Counted from the first letter of the stretch, positions 17,194 through 26,283 are shown. The stretch: DNA of 64,000 nucleotides from an uncultured Polaribacter sp. (GCF_947501385.1 NZ_CANMVP010000006.1:1-64000), one strand, 5' to 3'. Numbers and translations: made by a program. Notes: a model not told the origin generated them from the sequence alone.

Positions 17194-17214
17194 TCAGATA
17201 ATGAAGAAATATAT

Positions 17215-17440
17215 AGATCGTTTCCCATTCCACACACATTATGCTTCCTCCTACGTCGTCGCATAAAAGTGTTCCATTAACATCGCAGAAGAAACTTTTA
17301 GAATAAATTTTTTCAAGAAACTATAGTAACTACTTTCGCTTTTATTCAAAGCTCAAGTTACATAACGCAGAACATTATAGTACATTTTATAAATGGGTTT
17401 ATCCTGTGGATGAAGCTATTTATAACACAGATGATGCGTT
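17215..17440. repeat. Dispersed repeat family A, copy 2 (divergent)
   Basis: Shares with copy 1 the opening TTTCCCATTCCACACACATT (17221-17240), the CTTCCTCCTACGTCGTCGC segment, GTTCCATTAACAT, CATTATAGTACATTTT and the ATCCTGTGGATGA centre of the palindrome, but lacks the AACGAGTTCAGC block. It sits directly upstream of the Fic promoter array. More diverged than the other copies. Confidence 0.65.
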
Positions 17441-17769
17441 GGAGAAATTATGATGCTTACTGTTGGTATTCATTTATAAAAGAAATATGTAAGCTATAAT
17501 GTAGTATTTGTAAAATATCCCAGAAGCATTCGTTTTCATAAGAATAAGTAGAACTTGGGTCATTAAACTAATAAGCGGTTTGCTTCGCAGCGTTTTTAAA
17601 ACATTATGTATCTATAATTAGCCGTTATGTAAAATAGCCGCTGCCTATGCGCTCGATTGTTTTTTATAAATTAAACGCATCTGGCGTTTATTTCTAAACA
17701 CAATTTCCAACCGCATTACAAGCGCCAAAAAAAGCTAACCTTTTAGATTTGTTTAAAAATCGCGTATTC
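17441..17769. other. Gene-free 330-bp stretch between repeat copies
   Basis: No open frame, tRNA or promoter stands out. It contains short runs such as TAATTAGCCGTTATGTAA (17618-17635 region) followed by GCCGCTGCCTATGCGC, and AAACGCATCTGGCGTTT, a small inverted repeat near 17670-17690. These look like remnants of mobile or repeat DNA, but I could not tie them to a known element. Confidence 0.4.
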
Positions 17770-17850
17770 GATAAATTAGGGATTATGGGGTGGATGATTC
17801 CTAATTAAAAGCTATTTAGAACAATCTTCGTATAAGTTGCTGGGTGGCTA
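17770..17850. repeat. Dispersed repeat family A, copy 3 (palindrome part only)
   Basis: AAATTAGGGATTATGGGG / TGGATGATTCCTAATT followed by AAAAGCTATTTAGAACAATC reproduces the right-hand end of copy 1. It ends about 100 bases before the MscS start codon. Confidence 0.75.
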
Positions 17851-17952
17851 AAAAAAGTTTCTTTACATTGATGATTAAAAACTAAAGACATTAGCTATTT
17901 AAACATTATTTTTGGTTTTTATCAAAAAATACATCCTAAAATAAATATGTAA

Positions 17953-18912
17953 ATGATTTTATCTTTCATTAAATTAGCCATAATTCAAACTAAAGAGCCT
18001 AGCGAAACTATAGTAAATTCTATAGAAATGTATTATGATAAATTGTTAGTGTCTTTGCCAAGAATAGCACTCGCCATATTTGTAATTGTTGCAGGGGTTT
18101 TAATTGCTAGATTAATTACAAATATTTATAAAAGACGTATTTTAAAAGAAGCTGAAGATCCATTAATGGCTCGTTTTTTGGCACAAGCTATTAAAATTAT
18201 TTTAATAGCTATTGCTATTATGCTTGGTTTACAAGTAGCTGGTTTAGATGGCATTGCAACAGGTTTGTTAACGGCAGTTGGTGGTGGTGCAATTGTATTA
18301 GGTTTTGCTTTTCAAGATATTGGTAAAAATTTTTTAGCAGGAATTATTTTAGCATTCAGTCGCCCTTTTGATGTAAATGATACCATAATGATCGATGCTC
18401 ATTTTGGAAAAGTACGTGCCTTAAATTTTAGATATACGCATATTAAAACTAGCGATGGCAGAGATATTTACATTCCAAATAGTGATGTTTTAACAAAACC
18501 TGTAGAAAATTATACCGCAGATGGTTTTTTTAGAAACGATTTTATAGTTGGTATTGGTTATGAAGATAATATTGAAAAAGTGAAAGCAATAATTCTTGAC
18601 ATTCTAAATAATCATGATGGCATTGTCACAGATGAAGATCATCAGAATTTTGTAATTGAAAATGAATTGACCCCAAGTACCATTAATTTAAAAGTATTTT
18701 TTTGGGTAAATACAATAGATTATAGAGTTGCTTCTAGAATTATGAGAGGACAAGTCATTAAAAAAGTGATTGAAGCGCTTATTGAAGCTGAATTTATTTT
18801 ACCAGGAAATATTACCGAAATTAAATTGTATGGTGGTCAAGAAGATTTGCCTTTAAAATTAAGAAAAGATCCTAGAGACAGAGATTTAGATTTAGTTGAA
18901 AAAGAAAAATAA
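17953..18912 (+). CDS. Small-conductance mechanosensitive channel (MscS family)
   Basis: 319 residues. Two or three membrane helices (about 36-56, 72-93 and the pore helix around 98-125 with GLLTAVGGGAIVLGFAFQDIGKNFLAG), then the MscS beta domain (RPFDVNDTIMI and IYIPNSDVLTKPVENYT) and a cytoplasmic alpha/beta C-terminal domain. MscS opens under membrane tension to release solutes during hypo-osmotic shock. Length is standard for the minimal family. Flanked on both sides by family-A repeats and not in an operon. Confidence 0.95.
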   Translation: MILSFIKLAIIQTKEPSETIVNSIEMYYDKLLVSLPRIALAIFVIVAGVLIARLITNIYKRRILKEAEDPLMARFLAQAIKIILIAIAIMLGLQVAGLDGIATGLLTAVGGGAIVLGFAFQDIGKNFLAGIILAFSRPFDVNDTIMIDAHFGKVRALNFRYTHIKTSDGRDIYIPNSDVLTKPVENYTADGFFRNDFIVGIGYEDNIEKVKAIILDILNNHDGIVTDEDHQNFVIENELTPSTINLKVFFWVNTIDYRVASRIMRGQVIKKVIEALIEAEFILPGNITEIKLYGGQEDLPLKLRKDPRDRDLDLVEKEK

Positions 18913-19145
18913 ATGAGGTATTACTCTCGCATTTGCCAAAGCAAAATACTACTAAAACGAGTTCAGCACAGGCGCCACGCAGCAGCACTCCTTTAAAGTT
19001 TTTTCAAATAAATAATGTTTTGAAACCTGACTATTAACGATTTATTATTGTATTTTTTTCTTGACCTTTCGTAAACTTCGTTTGTTACTTTCAATCAAAA
19101 TATATTCTGATTGAAAGTAATGCTCAAGATAAACTCCAAAAGAAA
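18913..19145. repeat. Dispersed repeats: family A copy 4 and a family-B fragment
   Basis: 18918-18985 carries GAGGTATTACTCTCGC..CCAAAGCAAAATACTACTAAAACGAGTTCAGCACAGGCGCCAC in pieces shared with copies 1 and 5; 19070-19145 carries CTTCGTTTGTTACTTTCAATC followed by the AATCAAAATATATTCTGATT palindrome and GTAATGCTCAAGATAAACTCC, the family-B core. The remainder of the gap to 19346 shows no gene. Confidence 0.7.
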
Positions 19146-19346
19146 CAAAAAAGCTTGTGTCCAGCTTGACTGGCTATTAAGGCTCACATACAATTTTGGA
19201 AACAATTACGGTTTAATCGCTATATTTAGAATAAATTGTGATTATTAATTCCACTTTGAAAATATTTTATCTACCAATTCGACTTAAAGAGTCAGTAAAC
19301 CTTAATACTCCTTTATGATTTGAAGCTTTTCTAATGTTCAATTTTT

Positions 19347-20408
19347 TTACTGATTAAGTGCCAATATTGCTAATTTAAGTGCTGTTTTTCTTGGACGATT
19401 GCAGGTGCAATTCGATAGTACAGCAACAAAAATATCTTTTTGAGGAATATATAGTGAAAACGCAAGATAGCCTGAAACAGCACCACCATGTAATATTACT
19501 TTGTTATTCTTTATACTGTTTAAGTCCCAGCCATATCCATATCCCGTTAACTCCCCATTCTTTAATTTATAGGAGCTGTGTGCCTTATCTAAAGTTGATT
19601 TAGATACAATTTTGTAATTAAATACTGCGTTGTTCCATTTATACAAATCATCTACGGTTGAAATTAATGATCCTGCGGCATATGGATTAGACATATCTAA
19701 AAAATTAGCGTTTTTGTATTTTCCTTCCTGTTTTTGGTATCCTTTTGCTCGGTTTTTTACTATGTCAGAAGTTGATTCATAAAATGAATTATTCATTTCT
19801 AGAGGTTTGAAAAAATTTTCGTCAATATATTCCGAATATTTCTTTCCAGACACAATTTCAATGATATAACCCAAAATAATATATCCTGAATTGTTATATT
19901 TAAACTGCTCTCCAGGAATAAAATCCATAGGCTCATTCTTAAAGAAATTAATCTTCTCTATTGGAGTAAAATGCTTCCTTCTCAATTCAGCTGTCCAAGT
20001 TTTCATACGTGTGATGTCTTTTATACCAGAGGTATGTGTTAGTAAATGTTCAATAGTTATGCGATGCCCTTGTGTTGGGTAGTCTTTAATGTATTTGGTA
20101 ATATCGTCTTGTAAATCAATTTTTCCTTCTTCCATTAATTTCAGAATTGCAGTAGCTGTGAATTGCTTCGTAATTGAGCCAATTCTTAAAATGTTTTCTG
20201 GAGTCATTTTAACGTCTAATTCCATATCAGCCATTCCAAATGCTTTTCTGTACAATACTTCACCTCCTTTAACTACGAGGGCAATTCCTCCTGATTCATT
20301 TTCTTTAAAAACATCAGTCATTAATCGATTCGCTTCAGTATCAAATTTTTGTGCGCTTGCTAGCAATGAAACAAGTAAAGCAAGTAGTGTAAATTTTATT
20401 TTCATCAT
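19347..20408 (-). CDS. Serine hydrolase of the beta-lactamase/class C family
   Basis: 353 residues with a cleavable signal peptide (residues 1-19, ending LLASAQ). Catalytic motif SITKQF (SxxK), YNN in FKYNNSGYIILGY as the second motif, and HGGAVSGY as the HxG third motif are all present. Family members are periplasmic esterases, D-aminopeptidases or penicillin-binding-like peptidases; true beta-lactamase activity is not implied. Followed on the same strand by a small membrane protein and a CPBP protease gene upstream, with gaps of 23 and 54 bases, so they may be one transcript. Confidence 0.9.
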   Translation of the reverse strand: MMKIKFTLLALLVSLLASAQKFDTEANRLMTDVFKENESGGIALVVKGGEVLYRKAFGMADMELDVKMTPENILRIGSITKQFTATAILKLMEEGKIDLQDDITKYIKDYPTQGHRITIEHLLTHTSGIKDITRMKTWTAELRRKHFTPIEKINFFKNEPMDFIPGEQFKYNNSGYIILGYIIEIVSGKKYSEYIDENFFKPLEMNNSFYESTSDIVKNRAKGYQKQEGKYKNANFLDMSNPYAAGSLISTVDDLYKWNNAVFNYKIVSKSTLDKAHSSYKLKNGELTGYGYGWDLNSIKNNKVILHGGAVSGYLAFSLYIPQKDIFVAVLSNCTCNRPRKTALKLAILALNQ

Positions 20409-20431
20409 CTTAATTTTATTTAGTAGAATTG

Positions 20432-20896
20432 TTAATATGTTATTTCAAAATTTAATTGTTTTCCTTTTTCCTTTACTTTTAAATCTAACCCGGTTCCAAA
20501 AGCAAATGCAACCCCAAATCCTATTGGCAATCCTATTCCAACAAAAGCCATATTATTTGTTATAAGTCCGATCATTATTCCTATTGGAACCCCAAAAGCA
20601 CCAATTCCAATTGGCATCCATCTATTTCTGTAATAATTTGTTGGAACTAGTGTATGTTCTTTTTTGAGAAGCTTAAGAGTTTTTGATTGCTCACTTTTTA
20701 ATTGTTTTCCTAAGGTTTTATCAAAGTCCGATAATGAATTCATTGAATCGATAGCAATATTTAAAGAATGTTTAAAATCTTCATGCAATTCCATTTCTCT
20801 TAATTCAGATATGAGTTCTTGAAATTGAAAATATTTCTTATTCAATAATCTTTTTTGAGCTAAATCGGGTCTTTTATTTAAATATTTAATTTTCAT
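20432..20896 (-). CDS. Uncharacterised membrane protein with helical N-terminus
   Basis: 154 residues, not recognised. About 90 residues of charged helix (Leu/Glu/Lys-rich, starting MKIKYLNKRPDLAQKRLL) precede two hydrophobic hairpin segments rich in Gly and Ile (GIGAFGVPIGIMIGLITNN, then VGIGLPIGFGVAFAFGTG). It has no signal peptide. It lies between a serine hydrolase and a CPBP protease gene on the same strand; a shared transcript is likely but no functional link is known. Confidence 0.6.
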   Translation of the reverse strand: MKIKYLNKRPDLAQKRLLNKKYFQFQELISELREMELHEDFKHSLNIAIDSMNSLSDFDKTLGKQLKSEQSKTLKLLKKEHTLVPTNYYRNRWMPIGIGAFGVPIGIMIGLITNNMAFVGIGLPIGFGVAFAFGTGLDLKVKEKGKQLNFEITY

Positions 20897-20950
20897 TTGT
20901 TGTCAGTTTTTTAATGAGAAATGCAGGTTATTGATTTTAATTTATCATAA

Positions 20951-21628
20951 TTAAAACATAGACATAGAGTTAAGCACAATATGAGCAATAATTACAGGCC
21001 ATAAATTCTTGCCAAACTTCACATAGGCAATTCCCATAATAATGCCAATTAATGCTACAGTTAAAGAACGTTCAGAAAAATCATACGAATGTCTAAAGCC
21101 CCAAATACATGCCTGAATAACAATTGCAATAGCTGTTTTAAATCGTAAGTTTCCCATTAAACCTTCTAACCAAGTTATAAGAAATGCACGTTCTAACAAT
21201 TCTTCTAAAGCAGACTGTATCCATACAAAAAATAAAACGATACTAAAATTGAGATAACTTACATCTTTAACTGAAGCATGTAAACCTGTATTTTCATTTG
21301 GAGTTGTATTATTAAAAAAAGAAAAAGAATCTGCAATAAGGTTAAATGTAAGAATGGTAATAATTATAGTTATAAATATGACTCCTGATTTTAAAAATGT
21401 TTTTGGTATGTTTTTGGGCTTTCGCAATCCGATAGATTTCCAAGTAATTCCTCTTCTTTTCATTTGTAAAGTTGCTACAACTAAAGTAGTCACTGAATAC
21501 AAAAAACCTGTAACCAGATAATGCGTGTTCGGTATTGAGGTTTCTCTAATCAAAAACATAATGGCTATGTATATAATTAAATCGAATGCAAAGTGTATTG
21601 GCTTATTTATTTTAATTCTTTCTTCCAT
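20951..21628 (-). CDS. CPBP-family intramembrane metalloprotease (CAAX/Abi type)
   Basis: 225 residues, six to eight hydrophobic segments. The family motifs are visible in order: EELLER (motif 1, EExxxR), WGFRHSYDF with the motif-2 His, and HIVLN (motif 3, HxxxN). CPBP proteins cleave prenylated or membrane-anchored substrates, or serve in self-immunity to bacteriocins. First gene of the minus-strand trio with the serine hydrolase; divergent from the LytS-type kinase gene. Confidence 0.9.
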   Translation of the reverse strand: MEERIKINKPIHFAFDLIIYIAIMFLIRETSIPNTHYLVTGFLYSVTTLVVATLQMKRRGITWKSIGLRKPKNIPKTFLKSGVIFITIIITILTFNLIADSFSFFNNTTPNENTGLHASVKDVSYLNFSIVLFFVWIQSALEELLERAFLITWLEGLMGNLRFKTAIAIVIQACIWGFRHSYDFSERSLTVALIGIIMGIAYVKFGKNLWPVIIAHIVLNSMSMF

Positions 21629-21841
21629 AATGGATGGCGTTAATTTATATTTAAATCAAAACTATCATCAATATTATAAAAGTGAAAAAAAATATGACTA
21701 ACTGTGCTTTTTTCAATTTGTAAACACAAATAAATTACACAAGATGTAGTTGAACATTAAAACGATATCGTTTGTATCAAAAAAAGAGATGTATGTCATT
21801 TCATATTTTTATCTCATAATATTTACGTATTATTGATTGAA

Positions 21842-22978
21842 ATGAAGCAATGTTTTATCAATTCTACTATTTTTAATCTTACAGTAATTTTTCTTTCTTT
21901 GGTACTCGGCATATGTATGTTGCATACTGCTTATGAAAACACGGGAAAATTACTATTAGCAGTATCTATATACCAAGCAACCTATGTTATTTTTTTGAGG
22001 TTTTATAAAAAACAGCATTTTAAAAAATGGATTGCACTAAATTTCACTATTTTATATGTTTTTTACAGTTTGATATTTATAACAGCAATGTTAGCGTCGG
22101 AAAAAAATACATGGTTAACTATTGTATTTGCAGAATTTTTTGTGTTTCTACAGGTATATCTTTATTTTAAATTTAGAAACAGAAATAATATCGACAAGAG
22201 CTTTCGTGTTATAAAAAAATGGGGCGTTGTTCGATTTTGTTTCCGAATGTTTTTTATCGGAATTACAGTTGTTTTAATAGCATCAATAGTTTTAGAAATC
22301 CAAAGTTTAGGAAATGTATTAGACCCTTATTATTTTATAGTTCTCATAGTTTTTTTAGTAGATGTTTTAATTAGCCATCTTAATCATACCATTCAGCTAA
22401 AAAACGAACAAACTAAAGCAGAATTAATACTGCTTAGAAGTCAGTTGAATCCACATTTTTTCTTTAATACTTTAAATAACTTGTATGCATTAACAATTAA
22501 AAATTCTAAACAAGCACCAGAAGTTATTTTAAAATTATCTGACATGATGCGTTATACTATTTACGAAGGAGAAAAAAATAGTGTATCGTTAAAAGAAGAA
22601 ATTATGTATCTAGAAAATTATATAGAACTTCATAAAATACGATATAAAAAAGATGTGAAAATAGAATTTAACAATACTGTACATCAAAATTTGACAGTTG
22701 CTCCTCTCCTATTTATAAACTTGTTAGAGAATGCTTTCAAACACGGAATTGATATGGTTTTAAAAAATCCGTTTATAAAAATAGATTTAAATAATGATGC
22801 CAATTTTATTTATTTTTCTATAGAGAATAGCTTTGATAAAACCTTAGAAACTACATCTACAGGAATTGGATTGATAAACTTAAAGCGAAGATTATCGTTA
22901 TTATATCCTAATAAACATGAGTTAAAATTTACGCAAAAAAATAATCGCTATAAAGCAACCCTAAAAATTTCTATATGA
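21842..22978 (+). CDS. LytS/YehU-type sensor histidine kinase
   Basis: 378 residues: about five or six membrane helices (residues 8-175), a short linker, then the His_kinase signature LRSQLNPHFFFNTLNNLYAL with the phospho-accepting His, and an HATPase region with NLLENAFKHGID and GIGLINLKRRL. The periplasmic part is minimal, so it probably senses a membrane or internal signal. I use ATG 21842; a TTG three codons upstream is also open. Overlaps the response regulator gene by 4 bases (ATGA), a translationally coupled pair. Confidence 0.92.
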   Translation: MKQCFINSTIFNLTVIFLSLVLGICMLHTAYENTGKLLLAVSIYQATYVIFLRFYKKQHFKKWIALNFTILYVFYSLIFITAMLASEKNTWLTIVFAEFFVFLQVYLYFKFRNRNNIDKSFRVIKKWGVVRFCFRMFFIGITVVLIASIVLEIQSLGNVLDPYYFIVLIVFLVDVLISHLNHTIQLKNEQTKAELILLRSQLNPHFFFNTLNNLYALTIKNSKQAPEVILKLSDMMRYTIYEGEKNSVSLKEEIMYLENYIELHKIRYKKDVKIEFNNTVHQNLTVAPLLFINLLENAFKHGIDMVLKNPFIKIDLNNDANFIYFSIENSFDKTLETTSTGIGLINLKRRLSLLYPNKHELKFTQKNNRYKATLKISI

Positions 22979-23676
22979 ACAATTATATAATCATAGATGA
23001 TGAGCCATTAGCTCATGAAATTATCGAAGAATATTGCAGTATGTTACCACATGTAACATTAAAAAGCAATTGTTACAATGCCATGGAAGCAATACAATTT
23101 CTTAGTGAAAATAATGTTGACTTTATGTTTTTAGATATTAATATGCCAAAACTTAAAGGGCTAGATTTTTTAAAAACATTAACGAATGCCCCAAAAGTTA
23201 TTGTTACAACAGCTTATAAGGAGTTTGCATTAGAAGGATTTGAATTGAATGTAAAAGATTACTTGTTAAAACCTTTTCCTTTTGATCGGTTTGTAAAAGC
23301 TGTAAATAAAGTAACTAAAAACGAGAATATTCCATCAAAAACAGCGGTTATTTCTAGAAATACAGACACGCATAAATTCTTTCTAAAAGGGGATAAAAAG
23401 CAGCATCAAATTGATCTGTCTACTATCTTATATATTGAAGCTTATGGCAATTACACAAAACTTTTTCTTAGAGACGAAATGATTGTAAGTCATGAAAAAA
23501 TATCTTATTATGAAACCTTTTTAGAAAACAAAGGATTTTTAAGAATTCATAAATCTTTTATGGTTGCCATAGATAAAATAAAAGTAATAGAAGGTAATCG
23601 TATTTTTATAAACGAGCATAAAATTCCAATTGGCCAAACATATAAGAGCAATGTAAATAAGCTATACAATAGTTAA
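22975..23676 (+). CDS. LytTR-family response regulator
   Basis: 233 residues. Receiver domain 1-115 with acidic DDEP, phospho-acceptor Asp in FMFLDINMPKLKG, Thr in VTTAYKEFA and Lys in LLKPFPFDR; C-terminal LytTR DNA-binding domain with ILYIEAYGNYTKLF and LENKGFLRIHKSFMV. Partner of the kinase immediately upstream. Target genes are unknown; the divergent CPBP/serine-hydrolase operon is one candidate because it shares the regulatory region. Confidence 0.93.
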   Translation: MNNYIIIDDEPLAHEIIEEYCSMLPHVTLKSNCYNAMEAIQFLSENNVDFMFLDINMPKLKGLDFLKTLTNAPKVIVTTAYKEFALEGFELNVKDYLLKPFPFDRFVKAVNKVTKNENIPSKTAVISRNTDTHKFFLKGDKKQHQIDLSTILYIEAYGNYTKLFLRDEMIVSHEKISYYETFLENKGFLRIHKSFMVAIDKIKVIEGNRIFINEHKIPIGQTYKSNVNKLYNS

Positions 23677-23699
23677 TTACATTTTCATACACATTTCAC

Positions 23700-24010
23700 T
23701 ACTCTCCTATCTCTTTGTAAACTTCGTTTGCTACTTTAAATCAAAATATATTTTAATTTCAGTAATGCTAGAGATAAACTCCGTTTCGTAAAAAACGTAT
23801 TCATTATATTTTTAAATAAAGATTTGAGAAGAAAAAAACAAAAAAAGTTGAAGTAATAATCTTGCTTTTTACCAAAGCAAAATACTACTAAAACGAGCTC
23901 AGCACAGGCGCCACATAGAACAATATAGTACATTTTTAATAGAGGTTATCCAGTGGATGATTCCTAATTAAAAACTATTTAGAACAATCTATATATATTG
24001 CTGTGTAGTT
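23700..24010. repeat. Composite of dispersed repeat families B and A (copy 5)
   Basis: 23715-23800 is the family-B core (CTTTGTAAACTTCGTTTGC, AATCAAAATATATTTTAATT, GTAATGCTAGAGATAAACTCC). 23815-24010 is a complete family-A element: GTAATAATCTTGC, AACGAGCTCAGCACAGGCGCC (23892-23912), then the palindrome 23934-23973 with the ATCCAGTGGAT centre, and CTATTTAGAACAATC. The rest of the 713-base gap (24011-24389) is AT-rich without a recognisable gene. Confidence 0.75.
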
Positions 24011-24389
24011 ATAATTTGTTTTGAAATAAAAATATCCACAAAATCTTCTTATTTTAAAAACATGTAACACATCCCAAAGAGTCTTGTAAGCAAAATAACA
24101 TTGTTATGGGGGTGTTTTAAAATTCACCAACAAGTATTAATTATTTTTTTTTCTGAATCTCATATTCAGAAATCTTAAAGCTATTTTTTCAAATACATTA
24201 TTATAAGAATTGTACGAACTATAAAATTTGCAGCTATAATTCATAATTGCGTCTGTATTAAACTTATTGAAATATTTATAAGAGCATAAATTTTAAAAAA
24301 AAAATAAAATTTCATGCACTTGTTCTAATCTCGCAGAAAAAGGTCATGTAAAACATTACATACAAATATCTAATTTAGAAGTTCTTAAT

Positions 24390-24989
24390 TTAATAATACA
24401 ATCTAAAATCTAGTAGTTTACAAGCTTTGTAATATTTTTGATGCAATTCTTCTACAACATCTAGCATATGCTCATCTTCTTTAAATAAGTTAAAGAATGC
24501 TATATCAAGAATAGCGCTACTTATTCCATTGAATTCATTTCCGTATCCAGAAACAGCTTTTGCACCAGTAATATCTAAAAAATACTGCGCTTCCTCTTCG
24601 TCTAAATCCAGCACTTTTGCATTCGAAAAATGTAAAATCTTTCCTTCTAACCTTCCTTCAAATATTTCTGCAATTTCTTGTAAGCTATAGTAATAATTGT
24701 TTAAACAAATATTATTTGCTTTCCCTTTTATCACTAGGTAAATTATTTCATAATCTTTAAAATTATGATCATCTAAAACCAATGCATTTAAGCTAGATTC
24801 TAAACCCTCAATGGTATCACATGTTTTATAAATACTAGCTACACCATATTGCATGGCCAATTCTTCTAATTCTTTTTGTGTTTCAGTAATATGATCCGTT
24901 TCTATATCATTTACCGCTTCTAAACAGTAAATGAAATGATCTGTATCTATATATTGTTCTTGTGGTAATTGTGGTCTTTTTTTTAACAA
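24390..24989 (-). CDS. Uncharacterised protein with a CHAT/caspase-fold-like pattern (DUF6642-like)
   Basis: 199 residues, soluble, acidic. The order of strands resembles CHAT/caspase-like folds: IIYLVIKGKANNICL where active members have a His-Gly, then GRLEGKILHFSNAKVL where active members have Cys, then the typical EEEAQYFLDITGAKAVSGYG and AILDIAFFNLF. Neither catalytic His nor Cys is in place here (Lys-Gly and Asn-Ala instead), so it may be a non-catalytic relative. It may correspond to DUF6642 proteins common in flavobacteria; that link is from memory. No operon partner. Confidence 0.5.
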   Translation of the reverse strand: MLKKRPQLPQEQYIDTDHFIYCLEAVNDIETDHITETQKELEELAMQYGVASIYKTCDTIEGLESSLNALVLDDHNFKDYEIIYLVIKGKANNICLNNYYYSLQEIAEIFEGRLEGKILHFSNAKVLDLDEEEAQYFLDITGAKAVSGYGNEFNGISSAILDIAFFNLFKEDEHMLDVVEELHQKYYKACKLLDFRLYY

Positions 24990-25041
24990 ATTTCAATATT
25001 TATGGATAGGATATACACTACAAAAATAATATAACTCTTTT

Positions 25042-25683
25042 ACCCGTTGTGCATTTTGAGTTAAATATATTCCAAAATATCAGTTCAAGTGATCTTTTAA
25101 TAAAAAAAATCGTATCGAGAACTAGTTTAGAAACGAAAATTCTTATTCTCGATACAAATTTCACTCATTTCAATCGTGAAATTCACTACCATTGACGTAT
25201 TTGTTTAATTATTAATTATTAAACGCTTACTAGTTCTCTTCCGAAGCGGAACGCTACCATTGACGTGTTTATTTAATTTATTGATTCTCAAACACTTAAT
25301 AGTTCTCGATTTGCTTCGCAAGCTACCTTCAATCAAAATACATTTTGATTTTGGCAATGCTCGAACAGACATATTTTATAGATTAATTCATGTCATTCCA
25401 ACCGCTACCATTGACGTATTTGTTTAATTATTAATTATTAAACGCTTACTAGTTCTCTTCCGAAGCGGAACGCTACCATTGACGTGTTTATTTAATTTAT
25501 TGATTCTTAAACACTTAATAGTTCTCGATTTGCTTCGCAAGCTACCTTCAATCAAAATACATTTTGATTTTGGCAATGCTCGAACAGACATATTTTATAG
25601 ATTAATTCATGTCATTCCAACCGCTTGATAAAAATTTTTCTCGGGTCTCGAATTGACAGAATTTATCAAAATGCACAACGGGT
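25042..25683. mobile_element. MITE-like element with perfect 18-bp terminal inverted repeats (copy 1, enlarged)
   Basis: Left end ACCCGTTGTGCATTTTGA (25042-25059) and right end TCAAAATGCACAACGGGT (25666-25683) are exact reverse complements. The inner 150 bases at the left match the 204-bp copy at 39112-39315, including GTATCGAGAACTAGTTTAG and TTCTCGATACAAATTTCAC arms. Between them lie two tandem copies of a 219-bp family-B segment. There is no transposase gene, so if mobile it depends on an enzyme elsewhere. Confidence 0.7.
25186..25623. repeat. 219-bp tandem duplication of family-B repeat
   Basis: 25186-25404 and 25405-25623 are almost identical; I see one difference (CTCAAAC against CTTAAAC). 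Each unit runs from CTACCATTGACGTATTTG to GTCATTCCAACCG and contains CTCGATTTGCTTCGCAAGC, the AATCAAAATACATTTTGATT palindrome and GGCAATGCTCGAACAGACAT. Near identity shows the duplication is recent. Confidence 0.9.
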
Positions 25684-25795
25684 TATTGTGATATTTATTA
25701 CTAAGAACTTCTTTAATTGCTTTTAAATGTTTGTTTTCCATCACAAAAATTTTAGCTGCAAACGCTAATTGTTCTTTACTAATTAAATTGTCCAT
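25607..25795 (-). CDS. Small open frame running into the MITE end (doubtful)
   Basis: A 62-residue frame. The first 37 residues (MDNLISKEQLAFAAKIFVME and following) have a natural composition with a helical look; from about residue 38 on it is translated from the MITE terminal repeat and the inner repeat. It may be a small gene truncated by insertion of the element, or chance. No family recognised. Confidence 0.25.
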   Translation of the reverse strand: MDNLISKEQLAFAAKIFVMENKHLKAIKEVLSNKYHNNPLCILINSVNSRPEKNFYQAVGMT

Positions 25796-25897
25796 ATTTT
25801 AAGAAATGAATTGTTTCATAAAATTGCAAAACTAATTGTTTAAACTTGAAATATTAATTATGGTTATCTACTTTTGCTATTAAAATACTACAATAAT

Positions 25898-26071
25898 TTA
25901 AGAAATATTCTTCTCAATAATTCTACCTTGCCAATTATTAAAACCTAGTTTTAGAATAGTGTTCTTGTAAGATTGTAAGCCTAAATCACTATATTCGTAA
26001 CCAACTGCAAAGCATTTAGTGCGACCTTTGATGTATTTATTCGCAAGCTTCCCCAATAGAGTTGAGGACAT
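25898..26071 (-). CDS. 57-residue open frame, possible gene remnant
   Basis: ATG at 26069-26071, stop at 25898-25900. The product begins MSSTLLGKLANKYIKGRTK and continues CFAVGYEYSDLGLQSYKN, ending FNNWQGRIIEKNIS; composition is more protein-like than the shadow frames around it. It could be the C-terminal remnant of a larger gene, since an in-frame stop lies 18 bases upstream. The rest of the 24990-26283 interval has no other supported gene. Confidence 0.3.
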   Translation of the reverse strand: MSSTLLGKLANKYIKGRTKCFAVGYEYSDLGLQSYKNTILKLGFNNWQGRIIEKNIS

Positions 26072-26283
26072 ACTTTGAACACTTCGTTAGATATATCCTT
26101 TGAATTCCTTTGAAAATGATCGCTTCAAAATTATTATTTATATCTGTTTTTTGTGATATCAATCGAGCAAAAAAATGATAGAAATGCGCTAGTTTCTGTT
26201 TTAACCTGAAGAAAACTGTATTATAAATAGAAAGAATTTTTTCACCTATTATGTGCTTATATTTTTTTAAAAGCATATTAATT

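Noticed and set aside
17600..17700. TAATTAGCCGTTATGTAA and nearby inverted pieces as an integron attC site
   Set aside because: The core does not fit GTTRRRY, I see no paired simple sites, and no integrase gene is present. Kept only as a question for a covariance search.
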